Assembly: GCA_018266875.1 (NCBI GenBank)
Contig: JAFDZR010000018.1
Location: 81,916 to 138,682, forward strand
Reading direction: 5' to 3'
From: Bacteroidota bacterium
Lineage (GTDB): Bacteria; Bacteroidota; Ignavibacteria; Tepidaquicellales; Tepidaquicellaceae
Length of the DNA stretch: 56,767 nucleotides
Below the pieces are notes generated by a model that did not search any database, was not told the origin of the DNA, and worked only from the letters and a program-made list of their open reading frames with translations. How positions within the stretch are numbered: the first letter of the stretch is position 1; the number at the start of each line of letters is the position of its first letter. The position numbers were made by a program, and so were the translations under genes. Shown in pieces: positions 8,588 through 18,221 of this stretch.

Positions 8588-8944
8588 TCACTGGTACCGG
8601 TCTGCATTACTCATTAATCCCTGAATCCGTTCAACTTCCTCATAATCGTTCACTTTCTTCCTTAGATCGTAACCGTGACATTCTTTGCATGCTTCTGCAT
8701 GAGTATTCTGAGTATGCAGAGCTCCTCCGCGGTTATTTTTATAATCAGACGGAACATTGGATTTTGACTGAAAAAGGAAAATCCCGTCACATGAATAAAG
8801 TCCTCCCAGTATGAGAAATATTACAGGTAATAAAAATATTTTATTAATAATTGAAGGTCTTTGTCTGTTTCTTGCAGGAATAGTGATCCGGAGAATACCT
8901 GTAAAACTCTTGTTAGATTTCAAAGAAGTTAATGCGCAGTTCAA
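8588..8944 (-). CDS. Small membrane-anchored protein with a single CxxCH haem motif
   Basis: Open for 118 codons from a TTG; the true start is uncertain and may lie nearer the hydrophobic segment. Residues about 35-51 (IFLLPVIFLILGGLYSC) form a signal/anchor ending in Cys, a weak lipobox. Near the C-terminus is HAEACKECHGYDLRKK, with CKECH fitting CxxCH for covalent haem c and CHGxDLR resembling small periplasmic c-type cytochromes. Only about 30 residues follow, without an obvious distal Met ligand, so it could be a minimal or truncated cytochrome. It stands alone, with long spacers on both sides. Confidence 0.5.
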   Translation of the reverse strand: MNCALTSLKSNKSFTGILRITIPARNRQRPSIINKIFLLPVIFLILGGLYSCDGIFLFQSKSNVPSDYKNNRGGALHTQNTHAEACKECHGYDLRKKVNDYEEVERIQGLMSNADRYQ

Positions 8945-9439
8945 AATTCAGAATGTAGGGTAAATAATTACAATTTTAAAGCAGCTAGATATACAGCTTT
9001 TCTTTCAACTTGTAAACTTAGATTTATGTATACAAAATTTGAGGTCTCATTCTTTTGGAACATCTTTTAAATTTCAATTATCAATTATCAATTATTAATT
9101 ATCAATTGTTAATGCTCCATGTAATGAAGCGGTAATGTATGAAGACAAAATCATAGCAAAGTCAAACTCCGGGGCTGTTTACCTTCTCATAATTTTAAAA
9201 ATCCCGGAAGTTATAAATCAAACTGTCTGAAACTTCATGATATCAGCCGTTATACAAATAAAAAATATATAGTGCTATCAGAATTATGTGCTTACAGAAA
9301 GGGAGAATTCGTATTTACAATTTGCAGAAATACAAACCCTCCCGGTATTATTATGAAAACTATTAATTGTTTAGCTTTCTGAATTTAACAGTCCTAAGTT
9401 CTTAATTATTTATTCGTTTGTAAAAATGTGTATATAAAG
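8945..9439. other. Gene-poor spacer, about 495 bases
   Basis: AT-rich, with no convincing coding frame, tRNA or strong terminator on either strand. The one recognisable structure is the 7-bp tandem repeat at 9074-9108, listed separately. The 3' end of the next minus-strand gene lies at its right border. Confidence 0.5.
9074..9108. repeat. Short tandem repeat, five 7-bp units (TCAATTA)
   Basis: Three exact TCAATTA units at 9074-9094 are followed by two degenerate ones (TTAATTA, TCAATTG) to 9108. The composition resembles the AT-rich TTGAACATTGAAAATTGACA modules found between the cyclase genes at 30214-30233 and 33264-33283. Confidence 0.7.
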
Positions 9440-10453
9440 TTACTTCACTACTATCATTTTCATTACTTTGTCAAATGAATTCTCAAACTGTATCCTGTAA
9501 TAATATGCGCCGCTTGCCAGATCTGCAGCGTTGAATGTTACTGAATAATATCCTGCATTCCTGAATCCGTCAAAAATAGTCGAAACGAGTTTCCCGTTAA
9601 TATCATAAACACTGAGATTCAAGTTTCCGTCTTTAGAAATCTGATAATTTATTCTTGTTTCAGGATTAAAGGGATTCGGATAATTTTGTGATAATACAAA
9701 TTCAGCAGGTGCGCCTATTACAACTTCATTATCCAGATTATAATATTCATAGTTTCCGTTGAAGTCAATTTGTTTCAGTCTGTAATTATAATTTCCCGTA
9801 TTCAGACTTCGGTCCGTAAATGAATAGTTTGAAACAACAGCTGAGTTTCCTTTTCCCGGAACTGATCCGATGTTTACCCATTCGGATGAGGTTCCGTTAT
9901 TAATAACATATCTTTCAATCACAAATCCGGAGTTGTTTGTTTCAGTAACAGTCTGCCACGTCAGATTTACATTGTTTCCGTTTACTGCAGAATTGAAAGA
10001 AGATAATTCAACCGGCATCGGGAAATCATACTGCAGATCACAAATACCGGTCAAATCTCCGTTATTGTCAAATGAGCAGAATCTTAAATTTCCAATGGAT
10101 AGAAAAAGAGGTGTTGGATTCCAGCGGAAATGTTTCACCGTTGGATCTCCTGGATTTACTTCTTCAAATGTTACATCAGGGATCGGCATCTGCAGCAGAT
10201 CTAGGTTAACCGTATTTGCAGGAGCATTAACGTCGAAGTTCAGATCTCCATCGCACATTATATTAATAAAACATCCGTGCTGAAGATTCAGGTCCATTCT
10301 GTAAGCTCCTCCGCACCATGTTATATAAGCATCTGTAATTGTAAGTACCGTTACTGTATTTTCCGATTTAACGTCTTTTACTGAACCTAAGAGGAATATA
10401 GATAAAATTAATATTCCTGTAAGGAGCATAGACTTTTTTAAAATTTTTTTCAT
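9440..10453 (-). CDS. Secreted protein of unknown function with T9SS C-terminal sorting domain
   Basis: 337 residues. The signal peptide is MKKILKKSMLLTGILILSIF, continuing with LLGS. The central 120 residues contain several Cys and do not match a family I recognise. At about 150-240 is a fibronectin-III-like domain starting PVELSSFNSAVNGNNVNLTW. The C-terminus is a type IX sorting domain: LSQNYPNPFNPETRINYQIS (about 255-274), VYDINGKLV, GxYxVTFNAADLASGxYYYR and terminal KMIVVK. Such proteins cross the outer membrane by T9SS and are released or anchored at the surface. It has no tight operon partner. Confidence 0.85.
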   Translation of the reverse strand: MKKILKKSMLLTGILILSIFLLGSVKDVKSENTVTVLTITDAYITWCGGAYRMDLNLQHGCFINIMCDGDLNFDVNAPANTVNLDLLQMPIPDVTFEEVNPGDPTVKHFRWNPTPLFLSIGNLRFCSFDNNGDLTGICDLQYDFPMPVELSSFNSAVNGNNVNLTWQTVTETNNSGFVIERYVINNGTSSEWVNIGSVPGKGNSAVVSNYSFTDRSLNTGNYNYRLKQIDFNGNYEYYNLDNEVVIGAPAEFVLSQNYPNPFNPETRINYQISKDGNLNLSVYDINGKLVSTIFDGFRNAGYYSVTFNAADLASGAYYYRIQFENSFDKVMKMIVVK

Positions 10454-10916
10454 TTTTCATTTTCCTTTCATAAATTAATTTATTGCAGCGTTAGGAAAAA
10501 ATCAAAATAAATAATTTTGAAAAATTTATTTCACAATCAAAAATGTTAAATTCATCATAAGCTGATATTGTAATTTAGAAAAATGAATTTTACTGTAGTC
10601 TTCTGCTTCTGAATGATCTATTAATATCTTAAGAAGAAAGGTTTCTGAGAGAGTGTCTTAATTGATTAATAAATCAATTTAGAAACTGCGTAGAAAAATA
10701 AAAATCAATGAGTAAGATTTATTGGGGTGTGGGAAATATTACTATGCCTTGCTAAATATATTCTTACCCTTTAATTTTTATCTGAATTAAATTAGTAATT
10801 GTCTTTCTTACATTATATGCTAAAAATTTTCTGATGGGAATAGTATGAGAGGCAAACATCATGCCGCAGGGAAAGTTTGGTCATCAGATTTATTTATTTT
10901 ATACGGAGTTTGTAGG

Positions 10917-10986
10917 CGCAGACTTTAGTCTGCGTGCCGGAAGGTGCAGTATAAGCCGGCAGGTAACCGCAGGCTTCAGACTGCGG
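10917..10986. repeat. Paired GC-rich palindromic intergenic elements
   Basis: Two hairpins stand out in AT-rich DNA. CGCAGACT-TT-AGTCTGCG is a perfect 8-bp stem at 10917-10934, and CCGCAGGCTTCAGACTGCGG at 10967-10986 is a 6-bp stem with a partly paired loop. Both share the core GCAG-x-CT/AG-x-CTGC, so they look like two diverged copies of one dispersed palindromic repeat of the REP/MITE kind. Only one pair is present in this window. Confidence 0.6.
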
Positions 10987-11047
10987 GAAGCCCTGTACAA
11001 GATAAAATCAGCATAACATCTGATAATTGCTGATCTGTTATAATAAA

Positions 11048-11073
11048 ACAGCCGGAGCAATTGCCCCGGCTGT
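11048..11073 (-). terminator. Rho-independent terminator downstream of the subtilase gene
   Basis: The stem ACAGCCGG/CCGGCTGT encloses a 10-base loop and is flanked by T-rich sequence on both strands (TTTTATTAT after it on the minus strand). It lies about 75 bases past the stop of the protease gene ending at 11147, matching a minus-strand terminator. It could act in both directions. Confidence 0.75.
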
Positions 11074-11146
11074 ATTTTTTAATACTAAATTGAATCTATG
11101 TTATACTTTACTGATTAATCGTTGATTTATCGGTTACAAATTCAAA

Positions 11147-14080
11147 TTATTTGACGAGTACCATTTTCTTCGTTTCCGTAAATCCGTCTGTCTGCAGCTT
11201 GTAAAAATAAATTCCGCTGTTCAGATTTTCTGCGTTGAATTCAACTTCATAAGAACCTGACTGTAATTCTGAGTTCACAAGGCTGGTAACTTCTTTTCCG
11301 AGTGCATCATATATCTTTAAAGTTGTATATCCTGACCTGGGTATTCCAAAACTGATCTTTGTAGAAGGATTAAACGGGTTTGGATAATTCTGTGACAGAG
11401 AATATTTTTCCGGAGTTGCTGAGTTGTAATTTGTAATTCCTAGTACCGTGTTATATTTTAACTTTGCTGCGACAGTGTTTGCCTGAAGATCCGCAAGATT
11501 GGTTCCTGCAACAAGAGCAAATGTAATTGTGATCTCTGAATTTGCATCTATATTATAAGGTCCGCTTCCGATAACGTTTGATACATCTCTTCCGCTTGTA
11601 CCGCCTGCATCAGTTCTGCCTATACCTGATGAAAGTGCCTGATATTTTTCACCATCTGTAAATCCGTCGTAGATGTTCCAGGGATTTCCTGCTATATTCT
11701 GTTCATTGTCAATTGCCCAGTAAGCCGGATTGTTTGAAGACAGAAGAGCCATTCCGACATATGTTCCCGGATTGTTATCCGTTCTCCATACATATCCCAG
11801 CTGATTTGCAGCATCCCAGCTTGCTCGGTTGAGTGCTCCGCTTGCTCCGATATCCCAGTCTGCAAACAGTCCTGCATAAAAATTTGTTATGGGAATTGCA
11901 GTATTGTTTTTAAATTTATACTTCATTATCACATAATCTTCATCTTCTGCAGCAATAAAAGAATAACTGCTGAAGTTGACTTCAACTCCAATTTTATTTC
12001 CGCCTGCCGCGTCGTCATTATATTTTGCATTTCCGTCCTGATTTGAAACTACACCCGGCTCTGTGATCTGGAATGGAATAAGATTTGTGAAATCCATGCT
12101 CTGTACCGCCTGATCACCTGATCTTACGCAATCAGAAACTTTCGTACCGGATACTGCGCAGATAAGTCCGCCTTCAAATAACAAATTGCTTCCGTTATCA
12201 TATTTGAATCCCTCGCCCTGTGTGTTGCTTGAGTAATCATTAAATCCGAAATTACCGCGGCTGTTAATTGTGGTAACTATCTTATTTATGTTCATACTGA
12301 AGTAACTCGGATTTACCACTACTGAAAAATATTCAAAATCTGAATAAGATCCGTCGGTATATGTTACTTTAAAATCTACAATTGTATTAGCTGCAGCATT
12401 TCCGTTTACTATGACCCTGTAAGGATTTCCTCCGTTGTTGGCGTTTCCTAATGTCGGTATTGCGCCAAGATTGGAGTTTCCGTTCAGAAGTGTTACCGAT
12501 GTTGAAGTTGTCGTAATGTTTGCAGAAACATTAGCTGTGGCATCAAGATAATTTATGAAGTTACCTGTTATGCTTATTGTATCATTTGGCTGAGGTACAT
12601 TGTTGTTTCCGTCTGTAACTGTATATGAATCAATTCTTACCGATGGAGAATTCACTGTTATTGCCCTGAACATATTTATTCTCCCTTTGCCGAGTTTTCC
12701 GACATATGAAGGATTCTGCGCATCAATATTGTCACATGTAACTCTTACTTTTTCCCCGACCTGCATTGCGGTATAATTAGGGAACTGTGATTTTACAATT
12801 GCGCATGTTCCTGCCGTTATTGGAGAAGCCATTGATGTTCCGTCAAAAACAGCATATGAATTATTATATAATGTACTGTATATACTCGATCCGGGTGCGC
12901 ATACGTCAATGCTGTTTCCGTAATTGGAAAACGATGATCTCACATCTGAGGAATTGGTTGAAGCTACACTCAATACATATTTATACCCTGCGGGATAAAA
13001 GCTCGCGCTGGAACTGTTATTTCCCGCCGCGCATACTACAAGCGAATTCTTGTTTATCGTTGCATAGGTAATAACGTCCTGTTCGAACTGACCGCCGCCG
13101 CCGCCGCCCCATGAACAGTTGATTACTGCACAGCCGTGATCTGCTGCGTATTTAATTCCTTCATATCCTGTTATTATCAGACCCAGTCCTCCGGGTCCTC
13201 TTGTGTCATTATCGGCAGCACATTTAACTGCCATTATTTTACATTTGAATCCGGGACCGGCAACTCCGATTCCGTTGTTTGTTACTGCTGATGCATCACC
13301 GGATACATGGGAACCGTGGTTATTGTTTGATCCCATTATCATCGGATCGTTATCAGGCACTACATTTACATAGTCAGCTCCTGCCAGATCCCATCCTCTG
13401 TAATTGTCTACATATCCGTCATTGTCGTCATCGAATCCGTTTATCGGATCTGCATAATTTATTTTAATGTTTGCTGCAAGGTCAGGATGATCCCAGTCTG
13501 TTCCTGAATCAACTATCCCGATCACAACGTTCGTGTCTCCCTGCTGTATATCCCATGCAGCCGGAGCGCTGATCTTGTTTATAAAATACTGCTGACCGAG
13601 TGAAGGGTCATTTGGAGTAAATGAAAATACCTTCTGAATATATTTCGGCTGGGCATATTCAACTTCTCCTGTGTTGTAAATCTCATTTACCGCATCTTCA
13701 ATACCAGCTTCAGAGCTGAAATTGAAAATATAAATAAGTGAAAGGTCAGAATACTTTTCACCTGAAGGAGATGTTTCTTTCGCAGGTTTTACCGCATCTG
13801 CAAACATCTTGATGACTCCTGCTGATCCGAGTCTTGTTAATGCGCTGTTGATCCCGGCATTGTCAATGCTGTTGATCCCCGATAAATTTCTGTTCTTTTC
13901 CTTAAGTTTGAAAATTACAGTTTTTGGCATGTAGTCCAGCTCTGTAAGATTCGCGTCAAGTTTGAAATAACTGGAAGAAACCTGATTTTTATTGTCGTCT
14001 TTGTTCTTAAAAGAGAAAAAAACAGTAGAAAATAAAAATAGCAGAAGGAATAAATTAGTAAAACTTAGTTTTCGTTTCAT
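11147..14080 (-). CDS. Secreted subtilisin-like serine protease (S8) with T9SS sorting domain
   Basis: 977 residues with an N-terminal signal anchor. A propeptide-like region (about 40-155) precedes the S8 catalytic domain. The triad is Asp in VIGIVDSGTDWDHPDL (about 187), His in NNHGSHVSG (about 255) and Ser in DGTSMASPITAG (about 414), with the oxyanion Asn in VVCAAGNNSS. A long beta-rich region of unknown role follows. The C-terminus is a type IX sorting domain with SLSQNYPNPFNPSTKISFGI (about 895-914), LGKEVTSLVN and terminal KKMVLVK. The product should be an extracellular or cell-surface endopeptidase for nutrition or protein processing. A terminator follows, and ndk lies 39 bases upstream. 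Confidence 0.92.
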   Translation of the reverse strand: MKRKLSFTNLFLLLFLFSTVFFSFKNKDDNKNQVSSSYFKLDANLTELDYMPKTVIFKLKEKNRNLSGINSIDNAGINSALTRLGSAGVIKMFADAVKPAKETSPSGEKYSDLSLIYIFNFSSEAGIEDAVNEIYNTGEVEYAQPKYIQKVFSFTPNDPSLGQQYFINKISAPAAWDIQQGDTNVVIGIVDSGTDWDHPDLAANIKINYADPINGFDDDNDGYVDNYRGWDLAGADYVNVVPDNDPMIMGSNNNHGSHVSGDASAVTNNGIGVAGPGFKCKIMAVKCAADNDTRGPGGLGLIITGYEGIKYAADHGCAVINCSWGGGGGGQFEQDVITYATINKNSLVVCAAGNNSSSASFYPAGYKYVLSVASTNSSDVRSSFSNYGNSIDVCAPGSSIYSTLYNNSYAVFDGTSMASPITAGTCAIVKSQFPNYTAMQVGEKVRVTCDNIDAQNPSYVGKLGKGRINMFRAITVNSPSVRIDSYTVTDGNNNVPQPNDTISITGNFINYLDATANVSANITTTSTSVTLLNGNSNLGAIPTLGNANNGGNPYRVIVNGNAAANTIVDFKVTYTDGSYSDFEYFSVVVNPSYFSMNINKIVTTINSRGNFGFNDYSSNTQGEGFKYDNGSNLLFEGGLICAVSGTKVSDCVRSGDQAVQSMDFTNLIPFQITEPGVVSNQDGNAKYNDDAAGGNKIGVEVNFSSYSFIAAEDEDYVIMKYKFKNNTAIPITNFYAGLFADWDIGASGALNRASWDAANQLGYVWRTDNNPGTYVGMALLSSNNPAYWAIDNEQNIAGNPWNIYDGFTDGEKYQALSSGIGRTDAGGTSGRDVSNVIGSGPYNIDANSEITITFALVAGTNLADLQANTVAAKLKYNTVLGITNYNSATPEKYSLSQNYPNPFNPSTKISFGIPRSGYTTLKIYDALGKEVTSLVNSELQSGSYEVEFNAENLNSGIYFYKLQTDGFTETKKMVLVK

Positions 14081-14119
14081 GTTTTTGATTTATTTATATA
14101 AAATTAATAATTGTTGATT

Positions 14120-14536
14120 TCAGACTAATTCCTTATCAGTGAAGAAAAATCCTGTTTCTGATTTTCCGTTCTCTTCAGAATCGGAACCATGGACGGCGTT
14201 TTCTGATTTTGAATCAGCAAACATTTTTCTTATTGTTCCTTCCTCAGCTTCTGCAGGATCAGTTGCTCCGATTAGCTTTCTGTAATCCGCAACTGCATTT
14301 TCTTTTTCAAGAGCTATCACGACAACAGGTCCGGAGGTCATGAATGAAACTAATTCCCCGTAAAACGGTCTTTCTTTGTGCACTTCATAAAATTTACCGG
14401 CTGTAGTCTCATCAAGTCTTATCATCTTCATTCCGCGGATATTGAATCCGGCGTCGAGTATTTTTTGGATTATACTTCCCTGTACTTTCTTTTTTACGGC
14501 ATCAGGTTTTATGATGCATAATGTTTTCTGCAGCAA
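14120..14536 (-). CDS. ndk: Nucleoside diphosphate kinase
   Basis: A 138-residue cytosolic enzyme that moves the gamma phosphate between nucleoside triphosphates and diphosphates through a phospho-His. The family start is [13 protein letters not shown] (5-17), with ERPFYGELV (about 55-63), [11 protein letters not shown], the conserved R at about 105 and the active-site signature NAVHGSDS with catalytic His at about 115. Length is typical (about 140), and the start is the only in-frame ATG before TLCIIKPDA. It lies 36 bases downstream of the PBP1A gene on the same strand, a likely co-transcription unit. Confidence 0.97.
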   Translation of the reverse strand: MLQKTLCIIKPDAVKKKVQGSIIQKILDAGFNIRGMKMIRLDETTAGKFYEVHKERPFYGELVSFMTSGPVVVIALEKENAVADYRKLIGATDPAEAEEGTIRKMFADSKSENAVHGSDSEENGKSETGFFFTDKELV

Positions 14537-14572
14537 ATTAACATTTCCTTTCTGTTTATTTTTTAAAAAATT

Positions 14573-16873
14573 TTAAAAGCCAACGCTTCCGGCCGGCGGT
14601 TGCTGTGTTTCTCCGGAAGTTTCTTCGGGAGCGCTGTAATGATATATATTGCATTTCTTTGCATTATTACTTTTAATTACCAGATCTGTCACTGATGGAC
14701 AGGTACCGTTGCTTCTTAAACCTGTAACAGTGCAGACAGACGCTTCTTCAACCGTAGACGGCATGAGAAAATACGCGATTGGAAAATCAAAATCATTGTC
14801 GGAATAAAGTAAATTCATGAACCTTCCCCATATTGGCGCGGCAGCTGTTCCCCCCTGTCCGTAAGATCCTCCGAATTTTATTCTCGCATCGTCAAATCCA
14901 AGCCAGACTCCGGCTACAAACTGCGGTGTAAAACCAATGAACCATGCGTCAGTGTAATTCTGAGTTGTTCCTGTTTTTCCCGCTGCAGGTCTTTGAAAAA
15001 ATCTTCTTACGCTTGTTGCAGTTCCGTAATCAATAACTCCCTGCATCATATCACACATTATGTAAGCCGCCGCTTCGCTCATTGCTTCTTTTGTCTGCGG
15101 ATGAAATTCCTCTATTACTTTTCCGTTTCGGTCTTCTATCTTTAGAATTGCTATCGGCTCGACCCATATTCCTTCGTTATCCAGAGTACCGTATGCATTT
15201 GTGATCTCCAGCGGTGTTACTTCCCCTGCACCGAGTGCAAGCGATATTACATTCGGAAGATCTGATTTTATTCCCATCTGATGTGCAAGATCTATGACTT
15301 TATCCATAGGCGCTAATTCCATTGCAGTACGCACCGCTATTACGTTGACGGATTTTGCCAATCCGTCCCTGAGCGAAATGCTTCCACCGGTGCCTCCTCC
15401 TCTCGGAGACCATGTAGTTCCCCCGACATTTACAACCACCGGATCGTTTGATATCATAAATCCTGGTGAATATCCGTTAATAATTGCTTCGGAATATACA
15501 AATGGTTTGAATGATGACCCCGGCTGTCTCTTGATCTGTGTTACGTGATTTAATCCGTATTTGAAAACAGAATTCGGATTTGCCCCGACCATTGCTTTTA
15601 TTTCCCCTGTCTTTGGATTCATTACAACAAATCCTACCTGTACTGTGGAAGTTAGCTTTTTTACGGAATCTGTGAATTGTTTATCATTCTTTAATCTGTC
15701 AAATATCTTCTTTCTGTCCTCTTCTGTCGATGCTCTTTTGTATTCATCCGAAAATTTTATGTTCTTTGCAACCGCATCATTCAATATTGCTTTGTTCTGG
15801 GATGAATTCCAGTTCCAGTATCCGTTGAACGATTTCTGGAAAGTGCTGAGCTGTGTCGTTACAGCATCTACAGCGTGTTTCTGAAATCTTGTATCCAGCG
15901 TTGTATAAACTTTTAACCCGTCCCTGTATAGATCATATCCGTGTTTTTCGGCAATGCCTTCCATTAGCTGTCTGACATATTCCGTAAACTGAGGTGCGGG
16001 TGAATTAAAACTTGCGTAATCTTTTTTCAGTGATACCTTAAGAGGGTCATTGACTGCAATGTCAAGAGTTTCCTTGGATATGAAATCCGCCTCATGCATT
16101 TCGTTGAGTACAAGGTTTCTTCTGGCAATTGAATTTTCGGGATTATCAACGGGATCATAATTCGTTGGGGATTTCAGTACGCCGACAAGTACTGCACATT
16201 CGTCAAGGCTTAGATCTTTGGCCGTTTTGTTGAAATATGTCTGAGCAGCAGCTTCAATTCCGTAAGCTCCCTTTCCGAAATAAACCGTATTGAGATAATA
16301 TGCGAGGATCTCGTCTTTTGTATATGTTCTCTCGATCTGCACAGCCGTCATTGCCTCGCGGATCTTTCTGTTGAATGAGATCTCATTTCCGATGTTCTTG
16401 TAAAGATTTCTTGCAAGCTGCTGTGTTATTGTTGAAGCTCCTTCTCTGGTTAGGCTTCCGCTGAGAATGTTTTTAATGAATGCCTTGAAAATCCTGTCAA
16501 TATCTACACCCCAGTGATCATAAAACTTTCTGTCCTCTATTGATATAAGAGCGTTAATCATGTCTTTCGGAATGTTGTCCAGCGTGACTTTGGTTCTGTT
16601 TTTCAGGAAAAGTTTGTCAATTACCTCACCGTCTACAGAATAAATTTTTGTGGCTTCTTCCAGTTTCGGATTTTCAAGTTCCGCAAGAGAAGGTAGACTT
16701 TTTGAAAGGTAAAACATATAAGCGCTTCCGGCAAGAACCACACCTATGAATATAAGCACTGCCGAATAAAATAAACCGCTGAAGGCGGTCTTACGCTTGA
16801 CTTTTTTCTGTCTGAATTTTTTGTCCGAAAAATATTTATCTAACTCTTCTTCGGAATAATTATTGTTATCCAA
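14573..16873 (-). CDS. Bifunctional penicillin-binding protein 1A (glycosyltransferase and transpeptidase)
   Basis: 766 residues. A cytoplasmic tail is followed by one transmembrane helix (about 29-51). The GT51 transglycosylase domain has EDRKFYDHWGVD with catalytic Glu (about 112), REGASTITQQLARNLY and the downstream KIREAMTAVQIERTYTKDEI. The transpeptidase domain has QIKRQPGSSFKPF (nucleophile Ser in SSFK), KSVN and KTGTTQNYTDAW. It polymerises and crosslinks peptidoglycan in the periplasm. The start codon is TTG and overlaps the lpxH 3' end by eight bases, so the two envelope-synthesis genes are coupled. The C-terminus has a short Cys-containing tail (EASVCTVTGLRSNGTCPSV). The usual symbol would be mrcA or ponA; no choice is made here. 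Confidence 0.95.
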   Translation of the reverse strand: MDNNNYSEEELDKYFSDKKFRQKKVKRKTAFSGLFYSAVLIFIGVVLAGSAYMFYLSKSLPSLAELENPKLEEATKIYSVDGEVIDKLFLKNRTKVTLDNIPKDMINALISIEDRKFYDHWGVDIDRIFKAFIKNILSGSLTREGASTITQQLARNLYKNIGNEISFNRKIREAMTAVQIERTYTKDEILAYYLNTVYFGKGAYGIEAAAQTYFNKTAKDLSLDECAVLVGVLKSPTNYDPVDNPENSIARRNLVLNEMHEADFISKETLDIAVNDPLKVSLKKDYASFNSPAPQFTEYVRQLMEGIAEKHGYDLYRDGLKVYTTLDTRFQKHAVDAVTTQLSTFQKSFNGYWNWNSSQNKAILNDAVAKNIKFSDEYKRASTEEDRKKIFDRLKNDKQFTDSVKKLTSTVQVGFVVMNPKTGEIKAMVGANPNSVFKYGLNHVTQIKRQPGSSFKPFVYSEAIINGYSPGFMISNDPVVVNVGGTTWSPRGGGTGGSISLRDGLAKSVNVIAVRTAMELAPMDKVIDLAHQMGIKSDLPNVISLALGAGEVTPLEITNAYGTLDNEGIWVEPIAILKIEDRNGKVIEEFHPQTKEAMSEAAAYIMCDMMQGVIDYGTATSVRRFFQRPAAGKTGTTQNYTDAWFIGFTPQFVAGVWLGFDDARIKFGGSYGQGGTAAAPIWGRFMNLLYSDNDFDFPIAYFLMPSTVEEASVCTVTGLRSNGTCPSVTDLVIKSNNAKKCNIYHYSAPEETSGETQQPPAGSVGF

Positions 16874-17633
16874 TTTTTTCTTTCTGCTTTATTAAATCTT
16901 CTGACGTGTCGTTGAATGTTTTCAGTTCAAACTTCCCGTTTTCATATACTCCGTATGAGAAATGATCTATCCAGTCTCCAAGGTTGATGTAATAACCATT
17001 ATCGTGACTGATCATCATAGGCTTGTGCCTGTGTCCCATTATTACATAATCAAAACCCTCATCTATTTTTTCAAATGCCCTGTCTTTAAGTCCGTCCTTC
17101 TTTGAATAATCCTTGTTGCTGGTATGCTTTCTCGAAGATTCGGAAGTTCCTTTCGCAAGTTTAATTCCTATTGAAGGATGTAGCAGGGAATATAATCTCT
17201 GACTTGTTCTGCTTCTAAGTATTTTCTTGAGAATTCTGTATCCGGTGTCATTATGTGCAAAACCGTCTCCGTGATGTATGAAGAATTTTTTTCCTTCTAT
17301 CTCCCGTTCTATGTGAGTGTGACAGATCTCAATACCGAATTCTTTATTGAAAAAATCCCCTTTCCAGAAATCATGATTTCCTGCAATGTAGTTGATTTTG
17401 ATTCCCTTCTCAACCAGTTCCGATATTTTTGTGAAAAGTCTGTAATAACCTTTTGGAACAACATATTTATATTCTATCCAACAATCAAAAAGATCTCCCG
17501 CTATGAAGATCTCTCTGGCATCATTCTTTATTATGTCTAAAAACTCTGTAAGTTTTTTTTCTTTTAGTTTTTCCTTTTCGTCAGACTCTAACCCAAGATG
17601 AACGTCGGAAAAAAAATAATATGCAGCATTCAT
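16866..17633 (-). CDS. lpxH: UDP-2,3-diacylglucosamine pyrophosphatase
   Basis: 255 residues, calcineurin-like metallophosphoesterase. LpxH hydrolyses UDP-2,3-diacylglucosamine to lipid X and UMP in lipid A synthesis at the inner-membrane surface. The metal-binding blocks are in order: YFFSDVHLGLE (D, H), AGDLFDCW (D), AGNHDFWKG (N, H), HHGDGF (H) and MGHRHKPM (GHxH). The GDLFD-W block and length favour LpxH over generic phosphoesterases and over the unrelated LpxI/LpxG types. Co-transcription with the PBP1A gene fits envelope biogenesis. It also implies an LPS-bearing outer membrane. Confidence 0.88.
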   Translation of the reverse strand: MNAAYYFFSDVHLGLESDEKEKLKEKKLTEFLDIIKNDAREIFIAGDLFDCWIEYKYVVPKGYYRLFTKISELVEKGIKINYIAGNHDFWKGDFFNKEFGIEICHTHIEREIEGKKFFIHHGDGFAHNDTGYRILKKILRSRTSQRLYSLLHPSIGIKLAKGTSESSRKHTSNKDYSKKDGLKDRAFEKIDEGFDYVIMGHRHKPMMISHDNGYYINLGDWIDHFSYGVYENGKFELKTFNDTSEDLIKQKEKIG

Positions 17634-17652
17634 TAATAATTAAAGTAAAATT

Positions 17653-18108
17653 TTATTTTACTTTGATCTTGGCTGAAAATTTCTGATTACCCATTTTGCA
17701 GACTCCGTCAGATACTGTGCAGTATCCGAATTTTAAGCTGCCGGTGATAGTAATTGATGAACCGCTTGCTGCATTTTCGGGTACCTTGAAGTTGTATTTT
17801 ACTTTGGAGTTGCTGATGTAATCTCCTTCTCCACCGGAATAATCCTGAAATCCTGCGCCTTCTATTTTATCCGTCGTCAGCTCCATTGTTACTCCCGGCT
17901 CTTTTGGAATTTTAACCTTTGAACCGGTTTTGAATGTCAGTGTAAGGACTCCCGATTCTCCCGGGCTGAATGATTTCTTGTTTGCGCTTGCACTTACTCC
18001 CGGTGTTGAGGAACTGACTCCTGTGTATGTATTTGAAGCATTAAACCCCAGAAACGGAATTATTAATAAAAGTACTGCTAAAAATGCTGTTTTTTTAATT
18101 TGTTTCAA
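17653..18108 (-). CDS. Small exported protein resembling the DsbD N-terminal (alpha) domain
   Basis: 151 residues, mostly beta. The N-terminal signal peptide is KKTAFLAVLLLIIPFLGFNA (about 4-23). The mature part has KSFSPGESGVLTLTFKTGSK and ends SLKFGYCTVSDGVCKMGNQK. The layout of a late Y/F-x-x-C...C pair after an immunoglobulin-like sandwich is that of the DsbD alpha domain and related periplasmic thiol-disulfide proteins. Here it stands alone, without membrane or thioredoxin domains. It lies 20 bases upstream of lpxH on the same strand. A role in periplasmic redox or c-type cytochrome maturation is only a suggestion. Confidence 0.55.
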   Translation of the reverse strand: MKQIKKTAFLAVLLLIIPFLGFNASNTYTGVSSSTPGVSASANKKSFSPGESGVLTLTFKTGSKVKIPKEPGVTMELTTDKIEGAGFQDYSGGEGDYISNSKVKYNFKVPENAASGSSITITGSLKFGYCTVSDGVCKMGNQKFSAKIKVK

Positions 18109-18221
18109 GTTTTATCTCCTGTAAAATTAGTTAAAAATATACTCATTTTGATTTTTTATACAAAGACAATTTATTATTCAATGTATGATTCATTCCGTTT
18201 TCAGACAGCTTTGGTCAATTA

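Larger units (their letters stand above)
10454..11146. other. Gene-free spacer of about 690 bases with hairpin repeats and a terminator
   Basis: No coding frame of protein-like composition is visible on either strand. The right third contains two GC-rich hairpins (10917-10986) and a terminator hairpin (11048-11073), both listed separately. The left part upstream of the 10453 start is AT-rich and probably holds that gene's promoter, but no clear motif can be picked out. Confidence 0.55.

Noticed and set aside
17644-17665. AT-only hairpin at the 3' end of the DsbD-alpha-like gene
   Set aside because: The stem is entirely A/T and overlaps the stop codon; too weak to call a terminator.
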